64,000 bases of DNA from Faecalicatena contorta (GTDB taxonomy: Bacteria; Bacillota; Clostridia; Lachnospirales; Lachnospiraceae), in contig NZ_QGDS01000001.1 of the NCBI RefSeq assembly GCF_003149105.1, positions 263,334 through 327,333 on the forward strand. Direction: 5' to 3'. Under the pieces are notes generated by a model. The model was not told the DNA's origin. It searched no databases and saw only the letters and a list, made by a program, of their open reading frames with translations. Positions 1-9,383 of the stretch are shown in pieces; position 1 is the stretch's first letter; every line of letters starts with the position of its first letter. The position numbers were made by a program, and so were the translations under genes.

Positions 1-1636
1 TGAGGCTACACTTGAAAATGAAGATATTAGTCCTTCATATAAAGATATGCTGGGAGCAAAGTTTAAGGTTATCAGTGCAGCCAAACGCTATGAATACGAT
101 GACGGCTACAAGGTCTGGGTAGATAAATCAGACAATCAAGAGTACATGAAATCACTCGTGGAACAGGGATTGGATTTAAAAGTTGTCGGAGTAGTCCAGG
201 GGGATCCAGATGCAGCGGCAACCTCTCTTTCTCCGGGAATCAACTATACCCCGGAGCTGATTCAGTATCTTATGGAAGATGCAGCAAAAGAAGATATTGT
301 GAAACAACAGTTGGAAAATCCAGAGGTCAATGTTTTGACCGGAAAGTCTTTTGCAGAAGAGAAAGAGGAAAATGCGCAGTCAGACTTTGAGTTTACGGAT
401 TTAATTACAATTGACGAAGAGGCAATTAAAAATGCGTTTGGAGTAGATAGTTCGAAAATAAATCTCGACTTATCAGGCCTGGGTAATTTATCCATAAATA
501 CAGATGGAGTCGAGATGCCGGAGATGAATTTGGAGGATATAACCCAATCACTTGCCGGACAGATAAACATTCCCCAGGAGCAGCTTACTGGAATTATGAA
601 CGGTGTCATGCAAAGTTTTCTGGCGGAGCAGATAGCCCAAGGGGTTACTGATCCGACACTGATTGTGGCAAATCTACAGGAATATTTAAACCGCGCAGAT
701 GTGCAGGAATCCATCGGTGCACAGCTAGGCCAGGTGATTGGTGAATCACAGATTGATGTACAAATTAACGATGCGGTACAAATGTATGTGTCAACAGCCC
801 TGGAAAGTTATATGACGCAGCTCATAACATCTCTGCAGACACAGCTGCAGACGCAGATTCAGAGCCAAATACAAGGCGTTATGGCACAATTGCCGCAGCA
901 GATGCAAAATGCCTTTAGTATTGATCAGAACGCTTTTATTAAGGCATTCCAAATCAACATGTCAGAAAATGAAATTATGGAGCTGATGACAACAATGATG
1001 AGCCGGGAGGACAGCTCCTATGAAGCAAACCTGACGGCATTAGGATATTCAACACCAGATAATCCATCACAGATTAATCTTTATCCAAAGGACTTTAATG
1101 CCAAAGCGGAAGTGGAGGCTTTCCTGAAAGACTATAATAATCAGATGGAAGACGCAGGAAAAGAAGATAAAGTGATTAACTATACAGATTTGGTGGGGAC
1201 GATGATGTCGTCTGTAACAGACATTGTTGATACCATCAGTTATGCCTTGATAGCATTTGTAGCAATCTCGCTGATTGTGTCTTCCATTATGATTGGGGTA
1301 ATTACCTATATCTCCGTTCTGGAGCGGAAAAAAGAAATTGGTATCCTGCGCGCTATAGGTGCCAGTAAAAGAGATGTCAGGAGAGTATTTAATGCGGAGA
1401 CCTTGATTATCGGTTTTGTAGCCGGTCTTCTTGGGGTTTTAGTCACCTATATGGTCAGCATTGTTGCAAATATTATTGTTTACAACAAGCTTGGCATTGA
1501 AAACATTGCGCAGCTGCCGATAAATGCTGCCATTATCCTGATTGGAATCAGTATGCTGCTGGCATTTATTTCTGGTCTGTTCCCATCATCGGCAGCGGCA
1601 CGTAAAGATCCGGTGGAAGCACTGCGGAGTGAATAA
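1..1636 (+). CDS. ABC transporter permease, FtsX/MacB type (5' end outside window)
   Basis: The reading frame is open from base 2 to the stop at 1636, so the N-terminus lies upstream; at least 544 residues are present. A long, glutamine-rich soluble domain (roughly the first 400 residues) is followed by three hydrophobic segments (about nt 1220-1300, 1400-1480 and 1520-1590). The end carries the hallmark ARKDPVEALRSE that closes FtsX-like permease domains, and the ILRAIGASKRDV motif lies between the first and second of these membrane segments. Family knowledge: such proteins work with an MacB-like ATPase in export of peptides or lipids or in envelope signalling. The ATPase is presumably just upstream. 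The substrate cannot be told from sequence. Confidence 0.9.
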   Translation, partial: EATLENEDISPSYKDMLGAKFKVISAAKRYEYDDGYKVWVDKSDNQEYMKSLVEQGLDLKVVGVVQGDPDAAATSLSPGINYTPELIQYLMEDAAKEDIVKQQLENPEVNVLTGKSFAEEKEENAQSDFEFTDLITIDEEAIKNAFGVDSSKINLDLSGLGNLSINTDGVEMPEMNLEDITQSLAGQINIPQEQLTGIMNGVMQSFLAEQIAQGVTDPTLIVANLQEYLNRADVQESIGAQLGQVIGESQIDVQINDAVQMYVSTALESYMTQLITSLQTQLQTQIQSQIQGVMAQLPQQMQNAFSIDQNAFIKAFQINMSENEIMELMTTMMSREDSSYEANLTALGYSTPDNPSQINLYPKDFNAKAEVEAFLKDYNNQMEDAGKEDKVINYTDLVGTMMSSVTDIVDTISYALIAFVAISLIVSSIMIGVITYISVLERKKEIGILRAIGASKRDVRRVFNAETLIIGFVAGLLGVLVTYMVSIVANIIVYNKLGIENIAQLPINAAIILIGISMLLAFISGLFPSSAAARKDPVEALRSE

Positions 1637-1701
1637 TGTAACATTCCCCATAACTGCTGAATATATTTAATAGTAATTAAGATTAAAAGGGAATATGTGT
1701 T

Positions 1702-2271
1702 TTGGCTATTAAAATATTTATTGATCAAGGTCATAATCCTGTCGGTTATTTCAACAGCGGCGCGGTAGGTAATGGGTTATATGAATCGGATATAACTTAT
1801 CGGGTTGGAATTTATTTACAAAATTTATTAATCAGTGATTCAAGATTTGAGGTACGTGTATCAAGGCCGGAACCAGATACAGTATTAGGAACGAGCAATA
1901 CTACCAGCCTTGCAGAAAGAGTAAGAATGGCAAATGATTGGCCCGCAGATTATTTTATCAGTATTCATTGTAATGCGAACCCAAATCCTGCTGTAAACGG
2001 TACAGAAATATATATATATCAATACCTCACACAAGCGGAATGGCTCGCGGAGCATGTTATGGATGGAATAACCGGGACAGTCGGAACAAGGGATAACGGA
2101 ATACGTGAAAATCCGTCACTATATGTTTTGAGAAACACCAACATGCCTGCAATACTGGTTGAGCTGGCATATCTTACGAATACTTCTGATGCACAAAAGC
2201 TGCGTGACAATGAGTATCAATTTGCATATGGTATTTATTTAGGAATAATGCAATACTTTGGTTTTGAATAG
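1702..2271 (+). CDS. N-acetylmuramoyl-L-alanine amidase (Amidase_3)
   Basis: A 189-residue zinc amidase that would cleave the MurNAc-L-Ala bond of peptidoglycan. It begins directly with the catalytic core: the first Zn ligand in IDQGHNP (about residue 10), the second in YESD (about 28), the third in ISIHCN (about 90) and the catalytic Glu in ILVELAYLTN (about 155). The start is a TTG at 1702 preceded by an AAGGGAAT ribosome site. There is no signal peptide, membrane anchor or binding domain, so it would be cytoplasmic, released by lysis, or active in the mother cell like CwlC; this last point is inference. It lies 65 bp after the permease gene and may be cotranscribed with it. Confidence 0.88.
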   Translation: MAIKIFIDQGHNPVGYFNSGAVGNGLYESDITYRVGIYLQNLLISDSRFEVRVSRPEPDTVLGTSNTTSLAERVRMANDWPADYFISIHCNANPNPAVNGTEIYIYQYLTQAEWLAEHVMDGITGTVGTRDNGIRENPSLYVLRNTNMPAILVELAYLTNTSDAQKLRDNEYQFAYGIYLGIMQYFGFE

Positions 2272-2345
2272 AAAGAACGGAAACAACTGGAAAAAGAACC
2301 GCTATCATGCTAGAATAGTAACAAATACATGAGGTGAAAATAGAC

Positions 2346-3344
2346 ATGAAACAAAAAGGAATATCAATTAAAGATATCGCTGAAAAAGCCGGTGTATCAG
2401 TTGCAACCGTATCCCGGGTGATAAATAAAAATGGCCGCTTTTCAAAGCAAACAGAACAGCGGGTATTAAATATTATAGAAGAATATGATTATCGTCCGAA
2501 TGAGCTGGCAAGAGGCTTGCGGGTTGATAAAGCACAAGTTGTAGGGGTTATTGTTCCAGATATTACGAATGAGTTTTTTGCTTATATAGCCAGAGAGATA
2601 GAAAGCGAGTTACTAAAGAATGGATATATGGCAGTTATATGTGATACGAACGAGAAGCTGGAATTAGAGAAACAGTACATCGAAATGCTGAAATCCATGA
2701 GAGTAGGGGGAATTATCTATATTAGCGGGGATCAGAAGGTTGACCGGGTAGAAAATATTCCCGCTGTTTACATTGACCGGCAACCGGCTTTTGTAGAAAA
2801 TAAGGAAGGCTCCTCTTTTATTGGCAGTGACAATTACCAAGGCGCGTACATGGCGACCAAGCATTTGATTGAAGCGGGAAGAAAGAAGATTGCCTTGGTA
2901 TTGCATGATAAAACGATAGCAACTCAAGAACGGCGGGCGAATGGCTATAAGCAGGCATTACGCGATCATGGAATCGAATTTGATGAGCAGAGAGTCGTAA
3001 AAGTTAATTCGGTTGATATGGACAGTGGTTATGCTATCACGAAAGAAATTTGGGAAAGTTCTGTTGAAATTGATAGCGTATTTTACGTATCAGATATTTT
3101 GGCAATTGGTGCACTCAGATACTTTAGTGAAAATGCGATTCGCGTTCCGGAAGATGTGTCCATTATTGGATTTGATGATATTCCTCTTAGCAGTAAAGTT
3201 ACGCCGGCTTTAACAACCATGCGCCAGTCCTTTATTGAGTTTGGGAAAATAGCAGCGGACTCAATTATGAAGATGATGAATGGTGATATGGATTATCGAA
3301 AATATATATTAGCAGTTGAACTGATAGAAAGAAATACCGTATAG
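2346..3344 (+). CDS. LacI-family transcriptional regulator
   Basis: 332 residues. The N-terminal LacI helix-turn-helix reads ISIKDIAEKAGVSVATVSRV, followed by the hinge region and a periplasmic-binding-like effector domain (about residues 60-330). An upstream in-frame GTG exists at 2334, but it overlaps the ribosome site GAGGTG (2331-2336), which is correctly spaced for the ATG at 2346, so that start is chosen. Two near-palindromic LacI-type operators lie 130-165 bp downstream, in front of the kinase gene, so this is very probably the local regulator of the sugar operon. The effector is unknown. Confidence 0.92.
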   Translation: MKQKGISIKDIAEKAGVSVATVSRVINKNGRFSKQTEQRVLNIIEEYDYRPNELARGLRVDKAQVVGVIVPDITNEFFAYIAREIESELLKNGYMAVICDTNEKLELEKQYIEMLKSMRVGGIIYISGDQKVDRVENIPAVYIDRQPAFVENKEGSSFIGSDNYQGAYMATKHLIEAGRKKIALVLHDKTIATQERRANGYKQALRDHGIEFDEQRVVKVNSVDMDSGYAITKEIWESSVEIDSVFYVSDILAIGALRYFSENAIRVPEDVSIIGFDDIPLSSKVTPALTTMRQSFIEFGKIAADSIMKMMNGDMDYRKYILAVELIERNTV

Positions 3345-3351
3345 TATTTAC

Positions 3352-3386
3352 TAAAAAAAGAATCTTTTCGGAGGTTCTTTTTTTTC
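3352..3386 (+). terminator. Intrinsic terminator after the LacI gene
   Basis: An A-rich left arm ending GAATC pairs with GGTTC followed by seven or more T residues (about 12 pairs, two of them at the loop end via G-U/C-G). It separates the regulator transcript from the operon. Confidence 0.75.
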
Positions 3387-3459
3387 GTAAAAGTGCACAA
3401 TAAAATTTTACGAATCTAGTCTAAATGTCACAAACCGAATTGTTAACCTATTAAAATGG

Positions 3460-3510
3460 TTGACAATTCGAGAGTAAACGTTTACCCTATACACGAGGGA
3501 AAACGTTTAC
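3460..3510 (+). promoter_or_regulatory. Promoter with two LacI-type operators
   Basis: TTGACA at 3460-3465 is a good -35 box; the -10 is weak (TACCCT-like, ending near 3488). A perfect palindrome GTAAACGTTTAC lies at 3474-3485 and a second site, AAAACGTTTAC within 3499-3510, lies in inverted orientation 13 bp later. Both match LacI/CcpA-family operators centred on CG and would cover the -10 and start region, so repression by the neighbouring LacI protein is the simplest reading. CcpA could also read such sites. Confidence 0.75.
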
Positions 3511-3534
3511 TCAATCTTAGAAAGGAGAAAAAAT

Positions 3535-4881
3535 ATGAAAGCAGTAGGGCTTGACATTGGAACGACAACAATTAGCGCAGTTGTTGTAGGAATTGAAAAT
3601 GGTCATCTCGAAAGGGCATATACCATTGAGAATGACAGCTTTGTCAAAACGAAATATTCATGGGAAAAGATACAAGACCCTGAAAAGATTGTCAAGAAGG
3701 TAAAGAGACTGTTGGATGAGATTATAGAAGCAAATCATGATATCCGGGTGATAGGCCTAACCGGACAGATGCATGGTATTCTATATGCTGACGATGAGGG
3801 AAAGGCAGTAAGTCCGCTTTATACATGGCAGGATGAAAGAGGGAACCAGCCCTACTTAGGAGAGAAAAGTGTATGTGATGTTTTAAAACAGCGATATGGA
3901 ATTCGTACATATACCGGTTATGGACTAGTGACTCATCTCTATAATGCCGGTAAAGGCCTGCTTCCGGAAAAGGCGCATTCTATTCGAACAATAATGGATT
4001 ATCTGGGAATGGTATTGACCGAAAGTAATAATTCAATAATCCACAGTAGTAATGCGGCAAGCTTAGGGTTATATGATATGAAAAGTGGGGCGTTTCTTGA
4101 AGAGATTATTGCAAAAGAAAAGGCAGGAAATATTATATTACCTGATATTACGGAAACATTGAGTATTCTCGGAACCTATAAGGAAATACCGGTTTGTGTT
4201 GCAGTTGGGGACAATCAGGCAAGTTTTATTGGCTCTGTAAAGGATGCAAAAGATTCTATTCTGGTTAATATGGGTACTGGTGGCCAGATATCTGTGTACA
4301 TGGATAATTATTTAGAAGTTCCCGGTGTTGAACTTAGGCCTTTAGCTAAAAATAAATATCTTTTAGTCGGTTCTTCGCTTTGCGGCGGCCGGGCCTACGC
4401 CATTTTGAAAAACTTTTTTCAAAAATATGCTGAAGCAGCCGGAATTTGTAATGTAAATCATTATGAGATAATGGGAAGACTAGCAGAAGAAGGGATTGGC
4501 AGAGAAGATAAGCTGAAAGTTGATACTAGCTTTTCAGGCACCAGAGAAACCCCGGAAAAGCGGGGAAATATCACAAACATTGGAATTGAAAATTTTACTC
4601 CGGAAGCTTTAATTGCCGGGGTGCTGGAAGGTATGGCAGAGGAACTATATGAGATGTATTTGCTTGTTAATGAAAAAAAGCGAAAAAATATTCACAAAAT
4701 GATTGCTTCGGGTAATGGAATTAGAAAGAATATCTGCCTTCAGAACATCATGAGTAAAAAGTTTTCTATGGTATTACAAATGGCAGAATATAGTGAGGAA
4801 GCTGCTTATGGAGCCGCAAAAGCCGGAATGATAGCGGCTAAAGAAATTTCCGGTTTAGAAGCGATAGGAATTGAGATTTGA
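3535..4881 (+). CDS. FGGY-family carbohydrate kinase, sedoheptulokinase-like
   Basis: 448 residues with an FGGY/actin-fold layout: phosphate-1 motif GLDIGTTTISAVV at the N-terminus, the sugar-binding GLTGQMHGILY and TWQDERG segments (about residues 75-105), and a C-terminal ATPase lobe with GTGGQISV and ASGNGIRKN. At 448 residues it is shorter than xylulokinase or glycerol kinase (about 500) and matches the sedoheptulokinase-type branch, but substrate assignment within FGGY kinases is unsafe. It is the first gene of the LacI-controlled operon, with a strong AAAGGAG ribosome site. It likely phosphorylates the ketose delivered by the transporter or produced by the epimerase. Confidence 0.85.
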   Translation: MKAVGLDIGTTTISAVVVGIENGHLERAYTIENDSFVKTKYSWEKIQDPEKIVKKVKRLLDEIIEANHDIRVIGLTGQMHGILYADDEGKAVSPLYTWQDERGNQPYLGEKSVCDVLKQRYGIRTYTGYGLVTHLYNAGKGLLPEKAHSIRTIMDYLGMVLTESNNSIIHSSNAASLGLYDMKSGAFLEEIIAKEKAGNIILPDITETLSILGTYKEIPVCVAVGDNQASFIGSVKDAKDSILVNMGTGGQISVYMDNYLEVPGVELRPLAKNKYLLVGSSLCGGRAYAILKNFFQKYAEAAGICNVNHYEIMGRLAEEGIGREDKLKVDTSFSGTRETPEKRGNITNIGIENFTPEALIAGVLEGMAEELYEMYLLVNEKKRKNIHKMIASGNGIRKNICLQNIMSKKFSMVLQMAEYSEEAAYGAAKAGMIAAKEISGLEAIGIEI

Positions 4882-4902
4882 GATGGAAAAAGGAGGAAAA
4901 AT

Positions 4903-5880
4903 ATGAAAAAAAGATTATTAAGTGTTTTACTTTGTGTAACGGTGGCAGCGGCTTTAGTTATAGGATGTGGAAGTAAGAGTGGGGATAGTGAGGGTACCAC
5001 AAAGGCATCAGATGACGGTAAGAAGACATATAAGTTTGGCTTTACAGAAATGAGTGCGGGTTCCTTTTTTGATGCGTGTTATGAAGGTGCGGCAGGAGTT
5101 ATTGAAGCAAATGGTGACACAATTGTCCATGTAGAAGGAAAAGCAGACAGCACATACCAATTAGGTGTAATCGAAGATTTCATTGCACAAGGATGCGATT
5201 TAGTATTTTATAATCCATCAGACGCTTCGGCTTCAGCAGCAGCAGTAAAAGCGCTGAATGATGCTGGGATTCCGATTGTAAACTTTGACTCAGCAGTTAG
5301 TGATCTTTCAAAAGTAGATTGCTTTGTAGTAAGCGACAGCTATTCTTGTGGCCAGATTGCCGGCGAAGAACTGGTTAAGAATCATCCGGAAGGCGGAAAA
5401 GTAGCAGTACTTGATTTTCCCGCATCAGCCGCAGCAGCGGATAGAGCAAAGGGCTTTATTGATACTGTTACAGAAAATGGATTTGAAGTAGTAGCACAGA
5501 TGGATGCAGGAGCAAAGCCGGAAAAAGGGCTTACAGTTATGGAAGACTTGATTCAGGCTCACAGTGATTTAGTAGCAGTATTTTGTATTAATGATGAGTG
5601 TGCACAAGGGGCATACTCAGCAATTACAGCAGCTGGTGAAAAAATTGAAATTTACAGTGTAAATGCCGGCCCGGAAGCAAAAGCAGCAATGACAAGTGAT
5701 GGAGTGGACGGAATTTGGAAGTGCTCGGCAGCCCAGAGCCCAATCGGAATTGGACAGAAGAGTGCAGAAGTAGCCTATAAAATTTTAAATGGCGAAGAAG
5801 TAGAAAAAGAGGTTCAGATTGCCTCATTTGCTGTAACACCGGAAAACATTGAGGAGTACAACGATAGTGACTGGCAGTAA
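4903..5880 (+). CDS. Sugar-binding lipoprotein of a ribose-type ABC importer
   Basis: 325 residues. The N-terminal lipoprotein signal MKKRLLSVLLC...VIGC has its lipobox Cys near residue 23, followed by a Ser/Gly/Asp linker and a Peripla_BP_4 (RbsB-like) fold. It starts 21 bp after the kinase and precedes the matching ATPase and permease genes. It would capture the substrate at the cell surface. RbsB-like proteins also bind nucleosides, psicose, autoinducer-2 and inositol, so the ligand must come from context: a nucleoside hydrolase and a ketose epimerase in the same operon. Confidence 0.92.
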   Translation: MKKRLLSVLLCVTVAAALVIGCGSKSGDSEGTTKASDDGKKTYKFGFTEMSAGSFFDACYEGAAGVIEANGDTIVHVEGKADSTYQLGVIEDFIAQGCDLVFYNPSDASASAAAVKALNDAGIPIVNFDSAVSDLSKVDCFVVSDSYSCGQIAGEELVKNHPEGGKVAVLDFPASAAAADRAKGFIDTVTENGFEVVAQMDAGAKPEKGLTVMEDLIQAHSDLVAVFCINDECAQGAYSAITAAGEKIEIYSVNAGPEAKAAMTSDGVDGIWKCSAAQSPIGIGQKSAEVAYKILNGEEVEKEVQIASFAVTPENIEEYNDSDWQ

Positions 5881-5890
5881 GGAAGTAAAA

Positions 5891-5917
5891 GGGGCCGTTG
5901 CGTTTTGCAACAGCCCC
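5891..5917 (+). promoter_or_regulatory. Intercistronic GC-rich hairpin
   Basis: GGGGC-c-GTTGC and GCAAC-a-GCCCC flank a GTTTT loop: ten base pairs with one mismatch. It sits between the binding-protein gene and the ATPase gene and is not followed by a T-run, so it looks like an mRNA-stabilising or partial-termination hairpin that keeps the binding protein in excess (inference). Confidence 0.7.
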
Positions 5918-5943
5918 AATTAGTGGAAAGAGAGGTGACTTTT

Positions 5944-7437
5944 ATGGGTACGTTGCTGGAAATGAAGAATATTATAAAAAGCTTCTCGGGAAATCAAGTG
6001 TTAACCAATGTTAACTTTTCGGTTGAAGAAGGTGAAGTACACGCATTGCTCGGAGAAAACGGAGCAGGCAAATCCACGTTGATGAAGATATTAGGCGGAA
6101 TTTATGCCAAAGATGGCGGGAGTATTTTGATTCGGGGAAATGAAGTACAGATATCCAATGTTCAGGAAGCGCAAAAGAATGGTATTAGTATTATCCATCA
6201 GGAACTGATGCTGGCCCAGCATCTGAGTATTGCAGAGAACGTCTTTATGGGACGTGAGATAAAGAATGCTGCAGGATTTGTAGACTTGCGGAAGCAAGAA
6301 GAGGAAACCCAGAAGTTTTTGGATGCATATGAGATTGGTTTAACGGCAGATATGCGTTTAGATAAATTAACGATTGCGAAACAACAAATGGTAGAAATTA
6401 TCCGGGCTATCTCATTTGGAGCATCCATCATTGTAATGGACGAGCCGACTTCTTCCTTGTCAGAAACTGAGGTAGAGATTTTATATCGGATGATTCGCAT
6501 ATTAAAAGAGAAAAAAATATCTATTATTTATATATCACACCGGTTGAATGAATTGTATGATATTACGGATCGAACCACTGTTTTGCGGGATGGGGAGTCC
6601 GTAGGGACGGTAGTGACCGTCAATACTGAGCGTGAGACGTTAATATCTATGATGGTAGGACGCAGCTTAGCAAGCTTTTACACAAAAAAGAATCATGTCA
6701 GCGATGAAGTTGTATTGAAGGTTGAAGGCTTATCAGATGGGCGTATGGTAAAGAATGTCAGTTTTGATTTGAGAAAAGGCGAAGTTCTGGGAATTGCCGG
6801 TTTGGTCGGTGCAGGCAGAAGTGAAGCTGTAGAATGCATTTTCGGCTTAACTATAAAGCAATCAGGCAGCATTCATTATTTGGGAAAAGAAGTGAATTTC
6901 AAAAGTCCTAGAGAGGCGATGCTGCAAGGTTTTGGTTTTGTGCCCGAGGACCGGAAGAAAGAAGGTCTGTTTTTACAAAATGGAGTGCGGTTTAACACGA
7001 CGATTAACGTTATTCCAAGTTTCTTGAAAAAGTTGATTTGGAAACGTGGGAAAGAGTTAGAAATTACACAACAAAAAATAGATGAAATGCATATCAAAGT
7101 GACTGGAGCAGAACAGATTACGTCCAGATTAAGTGGGGGAAATCAGCAAAAGGTATTAATAGGAAGATGGCTGTGTTCAACCGAAAGAGTGCTGATTCTA
7201 GATGAGCCGACCAGAGGTGTAGATGTTAAGACAAAGGCAGAAATATATGCTCTTATTGATGAATTGGCAGCGAAAGGATTATCAATCATTATGGTTTCAT
7301 CAGATTTGCCAGAATTAATTAATATGAGCGACCGGGTTATGGTGATGTGCGGAGGGTACAGTACAGGAATACTGCATCGTGAAGAACTGAATCAGGAAAG
7401 TATTATGACCCTTGCGACAACGGAAGTTCTAGCATAG
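5944..7437 (+). CDS. Ribose-type ABC importer ATPase (two nucleotide-binding domains)
   Basis: 497 residues, RbsA-like. Domain 1 (about 5-240) has Walker A GENGAGKST, a weakened signature (TIAKQQ) and Walker B IIVMDEPTS. Domain 2 (about 255-495) has the typically degenerate Walker A GLVGAGRSE, signature LSGGNQQK and Walker B LILDEPTRG. An upstream in-frame ATG at 5905 lies inside the intercistronic hairpin; the ATG at 5944 has the GAGGTG ribosome site and is preferred. It powers the importer formed with the next gene. Confidence 0.93.
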   Translation: MGTLLEMKNIIKSFSGNQVLTNVNFSVEEGEVHALLGENGAGKSTLMKILGGIYAKDGGSILIRGNEVQISNVQEAQKNGISIIHQELMLAQHLSIAENVFMGREIKNAAGFVDLRKQEEETQKFLDAYEIGLTADMRLDKLTIAKQQMVEIIRAISFGASIIVMDEPTSSLSETEVEILYRMIRILKEKKISIIYISHRLNELYDITDRTTVLRDGESVGTVVTVNTERETLISMMVGRSLASFYTKKNHVSDEVVLKVEGLSDGRMVKNVSFDLRKGEVLGIAGLVGAGRSEAVECIFGLTIKQSGSIHYLGKEVNFKSPREAMLQGFGFVPEDRKKEGLFLQNGVRFNTTINVIPSFLKKLIWKRGKELEITQQKIDEMHIKVTGAEQITSRLSGGNQQKVLIGRWLCSTERVLILDEPTRGVDVKTKAEIYALIDELAAKGLSIIMVSSDLPELINMSDRVMVMCGGYSTGILHREELNQESIMTLATTEVLA

Positions 7438-7455
7438 GAAACGAGGAGGAATAAA

Positions 7456-8427
7456 ATGAAGAGTAAACAAAAGACAGGATTAGGACGTGGTTTCCTGGAG
7501 GGTATTAAAAGAAATGGCGGTATCATTATCGGATTGTTGATAATTTGTGCAATATTGGGATTTATGACTGATTCCTTCCTTACTGTAAGAAATTTTTCGA
7601 ATATTATGCGGCAAATATCAGTAAATGTAATCCTGGCCTGCGGTATGACTATGATAATTATTCTTGGCGGTATTGATTTGTCGGTTGGTTCTACGATTGC
7701 TATCGCCGGATGCTTATGCTGCGGGTTGATAACTAATTCAGGAGTGCCGTCTTATCTGGCAATTGTGATTTCCATTGCCGCCGGAACCCTGGTAGGAGTC
7801 TTTAACGGATTAGTGGTATCACGGACGACGATACCACCGTTTATTGTGACGCTGGCTATGATGAATGTGGGCAGAGGATTTGCCCGTATCTACACCAAGG
7901 CTACCACCATATTGGTAGATGATGAGTTGTTTATGTTTATTGGCAGCGGGGAAGTGTTGGGTGGAATTCCCATTCATTTTGTATATATGGTTGTAGTGAT
8001 TATTATTACTGCTTTACTGTTAAACCGGACGAAGTTTGGCCGGAATATTTATGCGGTGGGAGATAATAAACAAGCAGCAACCTATTCTGGAATTGATGAT
8101 AAGAAGGTAATGCTGATTGCCTTTATTATCATGGGCTTTTTGGCATCTTGTGCCGGTATCATTAGTTCGGCCCGTACTTTTTCAGCTCAGTTTAATGTAG
8201 GTGAGGGCGCTGAGATGGATGCGATATCCGCAGTTGTATTAGGGGGAACCAGTATGACCGGAGGCATAGGGCATTTGAGCGGAACGATTATCGGCTGTAT
8301 TGTAATTGGTGTATTGAATAACGGAATGAACATTTTAGGGATTGACTCATCCTGGCAATATGTCGTAAAAGGAGTAGTGGTTTTAATAGCAGTATTTATT
8401 GACTATTTTAAAAAGAGGAAGGAGTAA
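7456..8427 (+). CDS. Ribose-type ABC importer permease
   Basis: 323 residues, RbsC-like, with about eight to ten hydrophobic segments. Family motifs are GGIDLSVGST (about residue 72) and AISAVVLGGTSMTGG (about 255). It starts 18 bp after the ATPase with an ACGAGGAGG ribosome site. It forms the membrane channel (homodimer) with the double ATPase. It is 5 bp from the nucleoside hydrolase gene, so import and hydrolysis are translationally close. Confidence 0.93.
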   Translation: MKSKQKTGLGRGFLEGIKRNGGIIIGLLIICAILGFMTDSFLTVRNFSNIMRQISVNVILACGMTMIIILGGIDLSVGSTIAIAGCLCCGLITNSGVPSYLAIVISIAAGTLVGVFNGLVVSRTTIPPFIVTLAMMNVGRGFARIYTKATTILVDDELFMFIGSGEVLGGIPIHFVYMVVVIIITALLLNRTKFGRNIYAVGDNKQAATYSGIDDKKVMLIAFIIMGFLASCAGIISSARTFSAQFNVGEGAEMDAISAVVLGGTSMTGGIGHLSGTIIGCIVIGVLNNGMNILGIDSSWQYVVKGVVVLIAVFIDYFKKRKE

Positions 8428-8432
8428 GCGGT

Positions 8433-9383
8433 ATGGGGAAAGAAAAGATTATTATTGATACGGACATTGGGACAGAAGTAGATGATGCAATCACTTTGGC
8501 TTATTTGCTTGCGAATCCTCGGGCAGATATTCTGGGAATTACGACAGTTACAGGTGAAGCAACACAAAGGGCAAAACTGGCGAGTGTGTTTTGTGAAGTA
8601 GCAGGACGAGACATTCCGATATATCCGGGATGTGAGGAACCACTTTTGGTGCCTCAGATTGAATTGTATGCGCCCCAGCAGGTGATTCTTAATAAATGGA
8701 AGCATCGTCAGGAATTTCCTAAGAATCAGGCAGTTAGCTTTTTACAGCAAACGATTCGGGAAAATCCGGGAGAAATCACATTGGTATGTATTGCGCCGTT
8801 GACAAATATAGGTCTTTTGTTTGCGATGGATCCGGAGATTCCCTCTCTTTTGAAACGCATAGTCCTAATGTGCGGATCCCCCACATATACACGATATGAC
8901 AATACGTCGGAGACTATGAGTGCGATGCAGAATAGTGATGCTATTGTACTGGGGAGTAAAGGGGTATTGGAAAATAATGCGTTGATTGACCCACATGCAA
9001 CAAAGCTTGTATATGCGCCAAGAATGAGCGAGCATGTAAGCTTTGGCTTGAATGTTACCAGTAAATTAATTATGAAGCCGGAAGAGGCCGAGAAAATTTT
9101 TCATCATCCAATTTTATTACCGGTTCTGGATATTGCCAGAGAGTGGTTCAAAGATGAAGAACGGGTTACATTTCACGATCCCCTGGCGGCGGTAGCATTG
9201 TTCCACCAGGATATCTGTGAGTATCAGCGAGGAAATATTAATGTGGAAACCAACAGTGATATGTTGGCTGGATTTACCTATTGGCGCCCGGATGAATGCG
9301 GAAAACATAAGATTGCTACTAAAGTAGATGAAAAAGCATTTTTCAAACATTTATTTGAGGTATTTGAGGAAGGAGATATATAA
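8433..9383 (+). CDS. Inosine-uridine-type nucleoside hydrolase
   Basis: 316 residues. The N-terminal Asp cluster DTDIGTEVDDA (about residues 8-18) is the calcium-binding and catalytic signature of IunH nucleoside hydrolases, and a further conserved Asp lies in FHDPLAAVAL (about 250). The enzyme cleaves N-glycosidic bonds of nucleosides to base and free sugar in the cytoplasm. Its TAA overlaps the ATG of the next gene by one base, so the two are translationally coupled. The coupling to a ketose 3-epimerase rather than to ribokinase is unusual. Confidence 0.9.
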   Translation: MGKEKIIIDTDIGTEVDDAITLAYLLANPRADILGITTVTGEATQRAKLASVFCEVAGRDIPIYPGCEEPLLVPQIELYAPQQVILNKWKHRQEFPKNQAVSFLQQTIRENPGEITLVCIAPLTNIGLLFAMDPEIPSLLKRIVLMCGSPTYTRYDNTSETMSAMQNSDAIVLGSKGVLENNALIDPHATKLVYAPRMSEHVSFGLNVTSKLIMKPEEAEKIFHHPILLPVLDIAREWFKDEERVTFHDPLAAVALFHQDICEYQRGNINVETNSDMLAGFTYWRPDECGKHKIATKVDEKAFFKHLFEVFEEGDI

